Shown: positions 29,015 to 41,532 of the stretch, one piece after another
Layout of the letters: each line of letters opens with the position of its first letter
How positions within the stretch are numbered: the stretch's first letter is position 1
DNA from: Imbroritus primus
GTDB lineage: Bacteria; Pseudomonadota; Gammaproteobacteria; Burkholderiales; Burkholderiaceae
Length of the DNA stretch: 64,000 nucleotides
NCBI GenBank assembly: GCA_000272025.2
Contig: AKCV02000015.1
Span: 620,001-684,000 of the forward strand
Direction of reading: 5' to 3'
Translations under genes and position numbers: made by a program
Notes under the pieces: generated by a model
What the model was told of the DNA's origin: nothing
Database searches by the model: none
What the model saw: only the letters and a program-made list of their open reading frames with translations

Positions 29015-30937
29015 TCATGCTGACTTGCGCACGCGCAGGTACCACTCGGCCAGTAGCCGTACCTGCCGCTCGGTATAGCCTTTCGCCGTCATGCGATTGA
29101 CGAAGTCCTGGTGCTTCTTCTGTTCGTCCGCACTGGCCTTGGCGTTGAAGGAGATGACCGGCAGCAGGTCCTCGGTGTTCGAGAACATCTTGGTTTCGAT
29201 CACCGCGCGCAGCTTCTCGTAGGACGTCCACGCCGGATTCTTGCCTTCGTGCTGCGCTCGCGAGCGCAGCACGAAGTTGACCACCTCGTGGCGGAAGTCC
29301 TTCGGGTTGCTGATGCCGGCCGGCTTCTCGATCTTCTCCAGATCGTCGTTGAGCGCCGCGCGGTCGAGAATCTCGCCGGTATTGGGATCGCGGTACTCCT
29401 GATCCTGGATCCAGAAGTCGGCGTAGGTCACGTAACGGTCGAAGATGTTCTGGCCGTATTCGGAGTACGACTCCAGGTATGCCGTCTGGATCTCCTTGCC
29501 GATGAACTCGGCGTAGCGCGGCGACAGGAATTCCTTGATATAACGCAGCAGCCGCTCTTCCACCTCGGGCGGCAGCTGCTCCTGCTGGATCTGCTGCTCC
29601 AGCACGTACATCAGGTGCACCGGGTTGGCTGCCAGTTCGCGGTGGTCGAAGTTGAACACCTTGGAGAGGATCTTGAAGGCAAAGCGTGTCGAGATGCCGG
29701 TCATACCCTCGTCGACGCCTGCGTAGTCGCGATACTCCTGCAGGCTCTTGGCCTTGGGATCGGTATCCTTCAGGTTCTCGCCGTCGTAGATGCGCATCTT
29801 CGAATAGATCGAAGAGTTCTCGGGTTCCTTCAGCCGTGACAGCACCGAGAACTGCGCCATCATCTTCAGCGTATCCGGCGCGCAGACCGCGTGCGACAGC
29901 GAGGAGTTGGCGAGCAGCTTCTCGTAGATGTGGATTTCCTCGGTCACGCGCAGGCAGTACGGCACCTTGACGATATAGATCCGGTCGAGGAAGGCCTCGT
30001 TGTTGCGGTTGTTGCGGAACGCCTGCCATTCGGCCTCGTTCGAGTGGGCGAGGATCATGCCATCGAACGGAATCGCCCCGAAGCCCTCGGTGCCCTTGTA
30101 GTTATTTTCCTGGGTTGCGGTCAGCAAGGGGTGCAGCACCTTGATCGGCGCCTTGAACATCTCGACGAACTCGAGAATGCCGCGGTTGGCCAGGCACAGG
30201 CCGCCCGAGTAGCTGTAGGCGTCGGGGTCGTCCTGCGAATAATGCTCAAGCTGGCGGATGTCGATCTTGCCCACCAGGGAGGAAATATCCTGGTTGTTCT
30301 CGTCGCCAGGCTCGGTCTTGGCCACTGCGATCTGGTTCAGCACGGAGGGGTACAGCTTCACCACGCGGAACTTGGTGATGTCGCCATTGAATTCGTGTAG
30401 CCGCTTGACCGCCCACGGCGACATGATGGTGTTCAGGTAGCGGCGCGGAATGCCGTAGTCTTCCTCGAGGATCGGACCGTCCTCGACGGGGTTGAACAGA
30501 CCGAGCGGCGTCTCGTGGACCGGCGAACCCTTGACCGCGTAGAACGGCACCTTTTCGATGAGCGACTTGAGCTTTTCCGCCAGCGAGGACTTGCCACCAC
30601 CGACCGGACCGAGGAGGTAGAGCAACTGCTTGCGTTCTTCCAGGCCCTGCGCGGCGTGGCGGATGTAGGAGACGATGCTTTCGATCACCTCTTCCATGCC
30701 GTAGAAGTCGCGGAAGGCAGGGTAAATGCGGATGACCTTGTTGGCGAAGATGCGCGACAGGCGGGGATTGGAGCGGGTATCCAGCAACTGGGGCTCGCCA
30801 ATGGCCATCAGCATGCGTTCGGCGACGCTGGCGTACGCTGTCGGGTCTCGCTTGCACAGGTCCAGATATTCCTGGAGCGACATTTCCTCTTCCTGACCCG
30901 CGTCATACCGGGCTTGGTAGCGGTCGAAGATCGACAT
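29015..30937 (-). CDS. prkA: PrkA family serine protein kinase (YeaG)
   Basis: A 640-residue protein with an N-terminal AAA-like domain carrying a P-loop GPVGGGKSSLAEKL (about 109-122) and a C-terminal kinase-like domain. Segments GSPVHETPLGLFNP and DGMILAHSNEAEWQ are typical. PrkA/YeaG is a stress-induced kinase in enterics and an AAA protease or kinase in Bacillus; its targets here are unknown. A strong ribosome site GGAGGTGAAACC precedes ATG. It is the first gene of the three-gene operon. Confidence 0.95.
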   Translation of the reverse strand: MSIFDRYQARYDAGQEEEMSLQEYLDLCKRDPTAYASVAERMLMAIGEPQLLDTRSNPRLSRIFANKVIRIYPAFRDFYGMEEVIESIVSYIRHAAQGLEERKQLLYLLGPVGGGKSSLAEKLKSLIEKVPFYAVKGSPVHETPLGLFNPVEDGPILEEDYGIPRRYLNTIMSPWAVKRLHEFNGDITKFRVVKLYPSVLNQIAVAKTEPGDENNQDISSLVGKIDIRQLEHYSQDDPDAYSYSGGLCLANRGILEFVEMFKAPIKVLHPLLTATQENNYKGTEGFGAIPFDGMILAHSNEAEWQAFRNNRNNEAFLDRIYIVKVPYCLRVTEEIHIYEKLLANSSLSHAVCAPDTLKMMAQFSVLSRLKEPENSSIYSKMRIYDGENLKDTDPKAKSLQEYRDYAGVDEGMTGISTRFAFKILSKVFNFDHRELAANPVHLMYVLEQQIQQEQLPPEVEERLLRYIKEFLSPRYAEFIGKEIQTAYLESYSEYGQNIFDRYVTYADFWIQDQEYRDPNTGEILDRAALNDDLEKIEKPAGISNPKDFRHEVVNFVLRSRAQHEGKNPAWTSYEKLRAVIETKMFSNTEDLLPVISFNAKASADEQKKHQDFVNRMTAKGYTERQVRLLAEWYLRVRKSA

Positions 30938-31341
30938 GGTTTCACCTCCTGCTGTGTGAAGTTGATCCTGTTCTGTGCGCGCCCACCGGCGTCATGCGGT
31001 CTACATCTGAGACTCCCCGTTTGCCATTCTGTTTCCGTTTTTTTCATGATGCCACTTCATGGCGCAGCTTGCACGAGAGATTTCAACTGCGCGTTTTCAG
31101 ATTAGTGCGTTTGCGCAACAGCACTGGCTCGCGCCTTAAGTTTTCTCTCATGCCGGTCGACAACCAGGATGTGGATTCGCGATCAGCGGACCCAGTCATA
31201 AAGTATCGCGGCACAACTGTTCAGTCACGCGCTGCGCTACCGTGTTCGGGCGGCGACTGTGGCGTGACAATTGTTGACAGTACCCATCGCGGAAATCCGT
31301 ATCCTCTCGGTAACAAAACATGTCAGTAGAAGGGGATTTCC
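30938..31341. other. 404-base divergent gap prkA / OmpA-like lipoprotein
   Basis: It holds the divergent promoters of the prkA operon and of the lipoprotein gene. I looked for a sigma-54 promoter before prkA because the E. coli homologue responds to nitrogen stress, but saw no good GG-N10-GC match. On the plus strand TTGACA (31274-31279) is present but has no -10 at normal spacing. Nothing else can be supported. Confidence 0.5.
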
Positions 31342-31851
31342 ATGAAGTCGTTCGCGCCTGTTTTCGCCGTGCTGGCCGCTGTGCTGGCCACGGGTTGCGC
31401 ATCGAGCCAGCTGGATCGGCGCAGTGAGGAAACGAGCAATCGTGCCGCCGGCCTGGAAGTGCGGCAGACGGACGAGGGCGTTGCCATGCGCCTGCCTGAC
31501 ACTGTCCTGTTCGAATTCGACAAAGCCGCGCTGCGTTCGGGCGCTGGTGCCGCGCTGGACCGCTCGGCGACGCTGCTGCGTCGCAGCGACAAGCTGGTGT
31601 CCGTGGAAGGCCATACGGATAACGTCGGCAGCCCCGAATACAACAAATCCCTGTCCGAAGCGCGCGCCAAGATCGTCTACGACGCCCTGCGTGAACGCGG
31701 CATCAATCCGGCACGCATGCGTGCGCGCGGCTTTGCCGCAACCCGCCCGGACGCCGACAACGGTACGCCCGAGGGACGCATGCGCAATCGCCGTACTGAG
31801 ATCTTCCTGATTGGAGAATCAGTCGACACCATTCTGGGCCCGGTCAACTGA
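31342..31851 (+). CDS. OmpA family lipoprotein
   Basis: A 169-residue outer-membrane lipoprotein. The signal peptide ends in the lipobox LATG-C (Cys about 19). Residues 55-165 form an OmpA C-terminal peptidoglycan-binding domain: VLFEFDKAALRSGA, VEGHTDNVGSPEYNKSLSEARA and RMRNRRTEIFL, including the Asp and Arg that hold diaminopimelate. Pal-like proteins of this size help tether the outer membrane. Two tandem terminators follow. Confidence 0.92.
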   Translation: MKSFAPVFAVLAAVLATGCASSQLDRRSEETSNRAAGLEVRQTDEGVAMRLPDTVLFEFDKAALRSGAGAALDRSATLLRRSDKLVSVEGHTDNVGSPEYNKSLSEARAKIVYDALRERGINPARMRARGFAATRPDADNGTPEGRMRNRRTEIFLIGESVDTILGPVN

Positions 31852-31892
31852 CCTGGTCCGCAGGATTCCGCGGCCGTGGGGGGCGCGGAATT

Positions 31893-31924
31893 GCGGCCCT
31901 GCTTCTTGGGGAGGGGCCGCTTTT
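31893..31924 (+). terminator. terminator 1 after lipoprotein gene
   Basis: GCGGCCC pairs with GGGCCGC around a 14-base loop, followed by TTTT. Confidence 0.65.
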
Positions 31925-31928
31925 GAGG

Positions 31929-31961
31929 GCGGAGCGGTGTCGTGCCGCTCCGCTTTTTTTT
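31929..31961 (+). terminator. terminator 2 after lipoprotein gene
   Basis: GCGGAGCGG pairs with CCGCTCCGC (9 bp) around TGTCGTG, followed by eight Ts. This is the stronger of a tandem pair. Confidence 0.9.
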
Positions 31962-32146
31962 GCTGCGGGGCGTTTCTGGTTCGCGAGCGCGCTGGTCCGT
32001 TCGCTGGTGTTATGGGCGGGCGTTCGAGCCTACGTCAGGACGCATCCTGTCCTTCAAGGGTGTTGGCCCGCGCCTCATATGCCGAACTTTGCTAGAATGC
32101 GTCCCCTATCGCCCTACATGAGCCACTTTGCTCGCAGGCGCATCGA

Positions 32147-32223
32147 CTGCCCATAGCTCAGTTGGATAGAGCATCGGCCTTCTAAGCCGAGGGTCGGGGG
32201 TTCGAATCCCTCTGGGCAGGCCA
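32147..32223 (+). tRNA. tRNA-Arg (anticodon TCT)
   Basis: A 77-base cloverleaf: acceptor CTGCCCA/TGGGCAG, D-arm GCTC/GAGC, anticodon stem TCGGC/GCCGA with loop CTTCTAA (anticodon TCT at 32181-32183), and T-arm GGGGG-TTCGAAT-CCCTC. CCA is encoded. It reads AGA and AGG codons, which are rare in this G+C-rich genome. A TGC-TAGAAT extended -10 lies at 32093-32098. Confidence 0.96.
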
Positions 32224-32480
32224 GTTTCCGCGTTATTTCTCGCGTTTTCCCCGCCTTCCCTGCTACCTGAGCGCTGGCTCGCGGTGTGGCTGTCTCCATC
32301 AGCCGTTCGTGAATAGACAGTCGGCGCGCCGCCCATCATTCGGCAGTTGCCCTCTGTCTGCTGCACGGCGTGAAGAATTGGCAGGCTCGGCTGGCTTAAG
32401 CGCGAGCACGGCCGTGTCCGACAGCGAACACCGGTGCAGGAGCGCCAGGTGAGGTCGCACGTGCAGACCCGTCTCCGCGT

Positions 32481-32918
32481 TTACCGGAACACCAGGACAG
32501 GGAGCTGGCTGTGCGTCAGCACTTTCTGGGTTTCGCTGCCAATGATCGTCGCTTGAATGCCGCGTCGACCGTGCGAAGCCATAGCGATCATATCGCAGTC
32601 CTTGGCCTGGGCGGTCGAGATGATGGCTTCATAAGGGTGCTCGTGGGTCAGCGTGACCACCTCACAGGGAACGTCAGCAGCCCGGGCCGTCTCGGTAACG
32701 TCGGCCAGGATCACCTCCGCCTGACTGCGGGCGTGCTCCAGATATTGGGTTTCGGTGTCTTCCAGCATTTCCGGCACGAATGTCACCACCCGGAAAGGCT
32801 GCATGACATGTAACGCGGTCATCCGCGCGCCGAGTTTGCTGGCAAGTGTCACGGCCTTGCGGACCGCGTGGGTGGACAGGGGTGACCCATCTGTCGCCAC
32901 CAGAATATGCCTCAACAT
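32481..32918 (-). CDS. universal stress protein (UspA family)
   Basis: A 145-residue single-domain Usp. It begins MLRHILVATDGSPLS and carries the ATP-binding signature G-x2-G-x9-GS (GRRGIQATIIGSETQ) near residue 120, so it is of the nucleotide-binding class. An ATG four codons upstream (32930) is possible, but the GGAGAGC between them is a good ribosome site for the second ATG. It stands alone between tRNA-Arg and a thioesterase gene. Confidence 0.93.
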   Translation of the reverse strand: MLRHILVATDGSPLSTHAVRKAVTLASKLGARMTALHVMQPFRVVTFVPEMLEDTETQYLEHARSQAEVILADVTETARAADVPCEVVTLTHEHPYEAIISTAQAKDCDMIAMASHGRRGIQATIIGSETQKVLTHSQLPVLVFR

Positions 32919-33101
32919 GGTGCTCTCCATGGCGCTGGCGAGCCCGGCTGCAGCGCCGACAGAATGACGTTCCGGCGTTGCCGCGCGCCGGTAGCCAGGG
33001 CACTTTCAGTATAGTCCGTACCGTACTTTCCGCATGAGTCGGCTTGTCGCGAACAGGCTACGCAGGGCAGAGAGGACTAACGCTATGTATGGGGCCGCGG
33101 C

Positions 33102-33557
33102 TCAGTTGTCGCTGAGCAGCTTGCGTGCGTTTTCCTGCGGTGGGGTACTGACGAAAACACCACTTGCACGCAGAATGCGCCGATCCCCGACATGAAGGAA
33201 GCAGTTGGCGTAGGAAATCCGCTTGCCGATGCGTTCGATGTCGACGTGTGTCTCGACCCAGTCGCCGAGGCGCGCGGCCTCGAGAAATTCCATGCTGAGG
33301 CTGGCCGTGACCATCGGGCCGCTGCTCGGGTGTACCTCGTAGATGGCGAGGCCGAGCGACGCGTCTGCCAGGCTCGTTAACAAGCCGCCATGGCCAATGC
33401 CGACGGCGTTGACGTGTTTTTCCTGGATGAACAGGCCAAGGCTGAGCACGCCGTTGCTGTCCTTGGCGTAGTAGCAGGGGCCGATCAGGCCGAGATAGGG
33501 GCTGGCGTGCAGAAGTGCATAGCCGGTGGGGGGAACGGGAAGCGGAATGCTGCTCAT
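33102..33557 (-). CDS. PaaI-type hotdog thioesterase
   Basis: A 151-residue hotdog-fold protein with the PaaI/4HBT segment NAVGIGHGGLLTSLADASLGLA (about 50-70), where HGG and the downstream Asp are the usual catalytic pattern. It probably hydrolyses an acyl- or aryl-CoA; the substrate is unknown. It lies 32 bases before the end of the FAD-linked oxidase gene, in the same direction and probably the same transcript. Confidence 0.88.
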   Translation of the reverse strand: MSSIPLPVPPTGYALLHASPYLGLIGPCYYAKDSNGVLSLGLFIQEKHVNAVGIGHGGLLTSLADASLGLAIYEVHPSSGPMVTASLSMEFLEAARLGDWVETHVDIERIGKRISYANCFLHVGDRRILRASGVFVSTPPQENARKLLSDN

Positions 33558-33589
33558 CGTCGTGTGTGCTGAGAGGGGGGGCGGCGAGG

Positions 33590-34988
33590 TCAGACGACCT
33601 TGCCGGGGTTCATGATGCCTTGCGGATCCAGGGCCTGCTTGATGGCCTGCATCAACCTGATTTCCAGGGGAGACTTATAACGCACAATTTCCTCGCGCTT
33701 CAGTTGACCGAGGCCATGCTCCGCCGAAATCGACCCGTCATGCGCATGTACGCTGTCGTGCACCAGACGGTTGATGCTCGCCTGATTGACCAGGAAGGCG
33801 TCGTAGTCCGTCCCCTCGGGCGGCGAAACGTTGTAATGCAGGTTACCGTCGCCGAGATGGCCGAAGGTGACCATGCGCAGACCGGGGAAGGCATCCGCCA
33901 GCGCAGCGTCGGTGGCTTCGATGAAGTCGGCGATGCGCGAGATTGGTACCGAGACGTCGTGCTTGATGTTCTTGCCCTCGTCGGCTTGCGCCAGCGGGAT
34001 ATGTTCCCGCAGGTCCCACAAGGCCTGCGACTGTGCGCCGGACTCCGCGACGACGGCGTCTCGTACGATGCCTTGCTCGAATGCGGCTTCCATCAGCCGC
34101 TCGAAAATCTCGCGCGCATGGCTTTCGCTCTCGCTGTCCGACAGTTCCAGCAGTACCGTCTGCGGTTGCCGTTCGGCGAACGGGTAGCGCATGTGCGGGT
34201 AATGCTTGCCGACCAGGGCCAGGCAAAAATCCGACATCAGTTCGAAACCGGTCAATAGCGGTCCCGCCATTCGTCGCGCCAGGTCGAGCAGGGCCAGCGC
34301 ATCGCGCGGCGTCGCCAGTCCGGCCAGCGCAGTCAGCTGGGCAGCCGGTGCCGGATAGAGTTTGAGGACCGCGGCCGTGATGATGCCGAGCGTCCCTTCG
34401 GCGCCGATATACAGGTCGCGCAGGTCGTAGCCGGTGTTGTTCTTGCGCAGGCCGCGCAGGCCGTCCCACAGTTCGCCTTGCGGGGTCACGACCTCGAGCC
34501 CCAGGCATAGCTCGCGGGCGTTACCATAGCGCAGGACGCCGGTCCCCCCAGCGTTGGTGGAGAGATTCCCACCGATGGTGCAACTGCCTTCGGCAGCCAG
34601 GCTAAGCGGGAACAGCCGGCCCGCGGACGCCGCTTCTTCCTGGATGACCTGGAGGATGCAACCGGCTTCGACGGTGATCGTATCGTTGATGGTGTCGACG
34701 TTGCGGATGCGGTTCAGGCGCTGCAGGCTCAGCACGACCTGCCTGCCCGAGGTGTCTGGCGTGGCGCCGCCGCACAGGCCGGTGTTGCCACCCTGCGGCA
34801 CGATGGCGACGCCATGCGTAGCGCACAGCGCCACTACATCCGCCACCTCGCCGGCGCTGCCCGGCCGCAGCACCGCGAGCGCCGTGCCTTGGAAACGCTT
34901 GCGCCAGTCGAGCAGGAACGGCGCCGTATCGGCGGGGTCGGTCAGGACGTAGTGCTCACCGAGGCGCGCACGGCACTGGTCGAGAAAA

Positions 34989-34999
<11 letters not shown>
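33590..34999 (-). CDS. FAD-linked oxidase (GlcD / D-2-hydroxyacid dehydrogenase type)
   Basis: A 469-residue flavoenzyme. The N-terminal FAD_binding_4 domain has VPQGGNTGLCGGATP (pyrophosphate-binding loop, about 72-86) and GGNLSTNAGGTGVLRYG. The C-terminal FAD-oxidase domain ends in SAEHGLGQLKREEI and DPQGIMNPGKV. These fit D-lactate, glycolate or D-2-hydroxyglutarate dehydrogenases; the exact substrate is not decided. The ATG at 34999 overlaps the DUF2069 gene end by 11 bases, indicating coupling. Confidence 0.92.
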
Positions 35000-37484
<2,485 letters not shown>

Positions 37485-37635
37485 CATGTGCCGCCGGACC
37501 GGGCAATGCACGCAACGGCGCGCCGGGCGAGGATTTTGCGGTGCAACTGGTTTACACTAACAACCAGAGAAGATCAGCCGGTGCGGCACGCGCAGCCGCT
37601 TTCCATTCCGCCAGCACCGGACCCGGAGGACACAT

Positions 37636-38085
37636 ATGAAAGTCAGCGACATCCTGCATATCAAGGGCAATACCCTCTACACCGCCAATCCCGATACGCC
37701 GCTGCTGTATGCGGTCAACACCATGGCGGAAAACGATATCGGTTCGCTGGTGATCATGGAGTACGGTGAACTGGTGGGCATGCTGACCTTCCGCGAGATC
37801 ATCAAGACGGTATCGGCCAACCAGGGCAATGTCGGTACGATCAGCATCCGCAAGGTGATGGACGACCACCCGCTGACCTGCACCCCGGAAACCGATGTCA
37901 ATGAAGTACGCCGCATGATGCTGGAACGCCACACACGCTACCTGCCGGTGCTGGACAGTCGCACGCTTATGGGCGTGATCTCGTTCTACGACGTCGCCAA
38001 GGCCGTGGTCGAGGACCAGAGCTTCGAAAACCGCATGCTCAAGGCGTATATCCGTGACTGGCCAGACGAGGGCGCGCGCGAGTAA
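37636..38085 (+). CDS. CBS domain-pair protein
   Basis: A 149-residue protein made of two CBS domains (about 8-60 and 75-130), with typical endings GMLTFREIIK and GVISFYDVAKAVVED. Stand-alone CBS pairs bind adenosyl ligands such as AMP, ATP or SAM and act as energy or ligand sensors; the ligand and partner here are unknown. A GGAGGA ribosome site precedes ATG. Confidence 0.92.
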   Translation: MKVSDILHIKGNTLYTANPDTPLLYAVNTMAENDIGSLVIMEYGELVGMLTFREIIKTVSANQGNVGTISIRKVMDDHPLTCTPETDVNEVRRMMLERHTRYLPVLDSRTLMGVISFYDVAKAVVEDQSFENRMLKAYIRDWPDEGARE

Positions 38086-38353
38086 GCGGGGAGAGGCAGG
38101 CCACGCTGGAGTTGGGCTGCCACCGTGTGGCGGTGCCGCGCTGGGCGCCTGAGCGTACGTCCTGCAGGGCTGGATGCCGAACGTCCTGCCAGGTACGGCG
38201 CTGTGCAGGCGACACCGATGCAGCACGCCACCTCTACGAATGTCGTTGATCGTCGCTGCCCGTATCTGGGGCGCGGCGTCCGTGATCTCCCGCATCTTTC
38301 CCATTTCATTCTTCACTGTCAGGCGTCCCGACGCCATCTCCCGAGCCGCTTCC

Positions 38354-40261
38354 ATGAGTGAGCCCCGCCAGTTTCGCCTGCTTGGCCAGCGTCGCTTCGC
38401 CCCATTCTTCTGGACGCAGTTCCTCGGGGCGATGAACGACAATGTCTTCAAGGTCGCCTTCACCTCGCTCGTGACCTACCATACGGCGCTTTTCAGCGGC
38501 ATTGATGCCGCCACGGCGGCGTTCCTGATCTCGGCGATCTTCATCGCGCCATTCGTGCTGTTTTCCGCCACCAGCGGACAGATCGCCGACAAACTGGAGA
38601 AATCGCAGCTGATCCGCTTCGTCAAGACGCTCGAGATCGGCATCATGCTGATCGGACTGGCCGGTTTTCACTGGCATCACACCGGGCTGCTGTATGCCGC
38701 CACATTCCTGATGGGGCTTCATTCCACGCTGTTTGGCCCGGTGAAGTACGCCTACCTGCCGCAGCATCTGGAGCGCCGCGAACTGACCGGCGGCAATGGC
38801 CTGGTCGAATCGGGCACCTTCATTGCCATCCTGCTCGGTACCATCATCGGTGGCGAACTGGCCAACATGCAGAGTGGCGGACAACTGGTCGGCCCGCTTT
38901 ATGTCGGCATGGCGTGCGTGGTATTTGCCGTGGCCGGCCGTCTGGCGGCGCAGCGTGTGCCGCTCTCGCCGGCGGCGCAGCCGGATCTGCGCATCAACTG
39001 GAATCCAGTGTCGGAAACCTGGCGCAATCTGGTTCTCGCCCGCAGCAACCGGGTGGTGCTGCTGAGCATGCTGGGGATTTCGTGGCTATGGTTCGTTGGC
39101 GCCACCTTGCTCACGTCTTTTTTTCCCTTCGCCAAGAACGTGCTGGGTGGCGACCAGAGCGTAGTGACGCTGCTGCTGGCGGTGTTCTCGATTGGTATCG
39201 GCATCGGCTCGCTGCTGTGCGAGCGCTTGTCGGACGGGCGGATCGAGGTAGGGCTGGTGCCGCTCGGTTCGATTGGCATGACCGTATTCGCCGTCGATCT
39301 GTATTTTGCCAGCCGTCACGGCGCGCCATCCGGCCTGATGGGCGTCGGCCCCTTCCTGGCGGAGCCGGCGCACTGGCGCGTGATAGCCGACCTGTTCCTG
39401 TTGTCGCTATTCGGCGGACTGTACAGCGTGCCGCTGTATGCGCTGATCCAGACGCGCTGCGAGCCGACGCACCGGGCGCGCATCATCGCTTCCAATAATA
39501 TTCTCAATGCCTTCTTCATGATCGCGTCGTCGCTACTGGCCATGACGGTGCTCGGCGCAGGCTTCACGATTCCCGAACTGTTCCTGTTGACCGGCATCCT
39601 CAACGCGCTGGTCGCGCTCTTCATTTATACCCAGGTGCCCGAATTCCTGCTGCGTTTCCTCGCGTGGCTGCTGGTCCATACCCTGTACCGCCTGAAGAAG
39701 GAAAACGTCCAGCATATTCCCGAGCATGGCGCGGCGCTGCTGGTGTGCAACCATGTGAGTTTTGCCGATGCCGTGGTGCTGATGGCTGCCGCGCCGCGGC
39801 CCGTGCGCTTCGTCATGGACCACCGGATTTTCCGCGTGCCGGTACTGTCATGGCTGTTCCGGCAGGCGCGGGCGATTCCCATCGCTCCGGCGCACGAAGA
39901 TCCGGAGATGCTGGCGCGGGCCTACGATACAGTTGCCGAGGCGCTGCAGGATGGGGAGCTCGTATGCATCTTTCCCGAAGGCAAGCTGACGGCAAATGGC
40001 CAGATCAATCCGTTCAAGCAGGGTGTGCAGCACATCGTGCAACGCACGCCGGTGCCGGTGGTGCCGATGGCACTGCGCGGACTGTGGGGCAGCATGTTCT
40101 CGCGGCGTCACAAGGTGAGCGGCGTGCAGATACCGCGTCCGCTGCGGCGCGGGGTGCTGAGCCGCCTCGAACTGGTGGTCGGCGAGCCGGTCGATCCGGA
40201 TGCCGTGACGCCTGAGAGTCTCCAGCAACGTGTGACGCAGTTGCGCGGGGTCTGGCGCTGA
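38354..40261 (+). CDS. MFS transporter-acyltransferase fusion (LplT-PlsC type)
   Basis: A 635-residue two-part protein. Residues 1-420 form a 12-helix MFS transporter resembling the lysophospholipid flippase LplT. Residues 425-635 form a PlsC-type acyltransferase with the catalytic H-x4-D in CNHVSFADAV and the FPEG motif in VCIFPEGKLT. It probably flips lysophospholipids inward and re-acylates them. Enterobacterial Aas has an acyl-ACP synthetase domain after the acyltransferase; that domain is absent here. The start at 38354 is chosen for family fit; the frame is open 180 bases upstream. Confidence 0.9.
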   Translation: MSEPRQFRLLGQRRFAPFFWTQFLGAMNDNVFKVAFTSLVTYHTALFSGIDAATAAFLISAIFIAPFVLFSATSGQIADKLEKSQLIRFVKTLEIGIMLIGLAGFHWHHTGLLYAATFLMGLHSTLFGPVKYAYLPQHLERRELTGGNGLVESGTFIAILLGTIIGGELANMQSGGQLVGPLYVGMACVVFAVAGRLAAQRVPLSPAAQPDLRINWNPVSETWRNLVLARSNRVVLLSMLGISWLWFVGATLLTSFFPFAKNVLGGDQSVVTLLLAVFSIGIGIGSLLCERLSDGRIEVGLVPLGSIGMTVFAVDLYFASRHGAPSGLMGVGPFLAEPAHWRVIADLFLLSLFGGLYSVPLYALIQTRCEPTHRARIIASNNILNAFFMIASSLLAMTVLGAGFTIPELFLLTGILNALVALFIYTQVPEFLLRFLAWLLVHTLYRLKKENVQHIPEHGAALLVCNHVSFADAVVLMAAAPRPVRFVMDHRIFRVPVLSWLFRQARAIPIAPAHEDPEMLARAYDTVAEALQDGELVCIFPEGKLTANGQINPFKQGVQHIVQRTPVPVVPMALRGLWGSMFSRRHKVSGVQIPRPLRRGVLSRLELVVGEPVDPDAVTPESLQQRVTQLRGVWR

Positions 40262-40419
40262 CCGGTGTTCCGCAATTCCGCCATTCCACCGTATCGGTAT
40301 CCGCCATCATCGCAGGGCAAGCCACGCCTGCGCTGCGTTAGGACCTTGGCCGCGAGCCCGGTACAATAGCGGCTGACGCAGCATCTTTCGCCAACCCTTT
40401 CGCCTTCACGCAGGTTCCC

Positions 40420-41532
40420 ATGTCCGGCAATACTCTCGGTCTGCTTTTCACCGTCACCACCTTTGGCGAGTCCCATGGCCCGGCCATTGGCGCCGTGGTG
40501 GATGGCTGCCCGCCGGGCATGCCGCTGACCGAGGCCGACCTGCAGGGTGATCTGGACCGCCGCCGTCCCGGCACCTCGCGCCACGTGACGCAGCGGCAGG
40601 AGGCCGACCAGGTCGAGATCCTGTCTGGCGTGTTCGAAGGCAAGACCACCGGCACGCCGATCTGCCTGCTGATTCGCAACACCGACCAGCGTAGCAAGGA
40701 TTACAGCAATATTGCCGAAACCTTCCGCCCCGGCCATGCTGACTACACCTACTGGCACAAGTACGGCATCCGCGATCCACGCGGGGGTGGCCGTTCCTCG
40801 GCACGGCTGACCGCACCCGTGGTGGCAGCTGGCGCGATTGCCAAGAAATGGCTGCGGGAAAAATTCGGTACCGAGATCCGTGGCTACATGTCCCAGCTGG
40901 GCGACATCAAGGTGCCGTTCGTGTCGTGGGATGCCGTGCCGCAGAATCCGTTCTTCGCCGCCGATCTGGCAGCCGTGCCGGAACTGGAAGCCTATATGGA
41001 TGCGCTGCGCAAGGATGGCGACTCGGTCGGCGCGCGTATCGAAGTCGTCGCCACCGGCGTACCAGTTGGCCTTGGGGAGCCGCTGTTCGATCGTCTCGAT
41101 GCCGACATCGCCCATGCCATGATGGGACTCAATGCTGTCAAGGGCGTGGAGATTGGCGACGGTTTTGCCAGTGTGGCCCAGCGCGGCTCCGAGCATGGCG
41201 ACGAGCTAACGCCGCAAGGGTTCGCCAGCAATCATGCCGGCGGGGTGCTTGGCGGCATTTCTACCGGACAGGCAGTACGCGTCTCGCTGGCGATCAAGCC
41301 GACCTCGAGCATCCGTACCCCGCGCCAGTCCATCGACAAGGCAGGTGAGCCGGCGACCGTGGAAACCTTCGGCCGCCACGATCCGTGCGTCGGCATCCGT
41401 GCCACGCCGATTGCCGAAGCGCTGCTGGCGCTGGTGCTGATGGACCACGCGCTGCGCCATCGCGCCCAGTGCGGCGACGTTCAGGTCGAGACACCACGGA
41501 TTGCGGCTGACCTGCCGCCTTCGGCTGCCTGA
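40420..41532 (+). CDS. aroC: chorismate synthase
   Basis: It makes chorismate from EPSP, the last step of the shikimate pathway, with reduced FMN. The 370-residue protein has the N-terminal signature [35 protein letters not shown] with catalytic His and Arg residues, and [17 protein letters not shown]. The last 32 bases overlap the next gene if that gene starts at its earliest codon. Confidence 0.98.
   Translation: MSGNTLGLLFTVTTFGESHGPAIGAVVDGCPPGMPLTEADLQGDLDRRRPGTSRHVTQRQEADQVEILSGVFEGKTTGTPICLLIRNTDQRSKDYSNIAETFRPGHADYTYWHKYGIRDPRGGGRSSARLTAPVVAAGAIAKKWLREKFGTEIRGYMSQLGDIKVPFVSWDAVPQNPFFAADLAAVPELEAYMDALRKDGDSVGARIEVVATGVPVGLGEPLFDRLDADIAHAMMGLNAVKGVEIGDGFASVAQRGSEHGDELTPQGFASNHAGGVLGGISTGQAVRVSLAIKPTSSIRTPRQSIDKAGEPATVETFGRHDPCVGIRATPIAEALLALVLMDHALRHRAQCGDVQVETPRIAADLPPSAA

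Noticed and set aside
31274-31305. TTGACA...TATCCT as the promoter of the OmpA-like lipoprotein gene
   Set aside because: The spacing is 20 bases, outside the working range; TTGACA alone is not enough.
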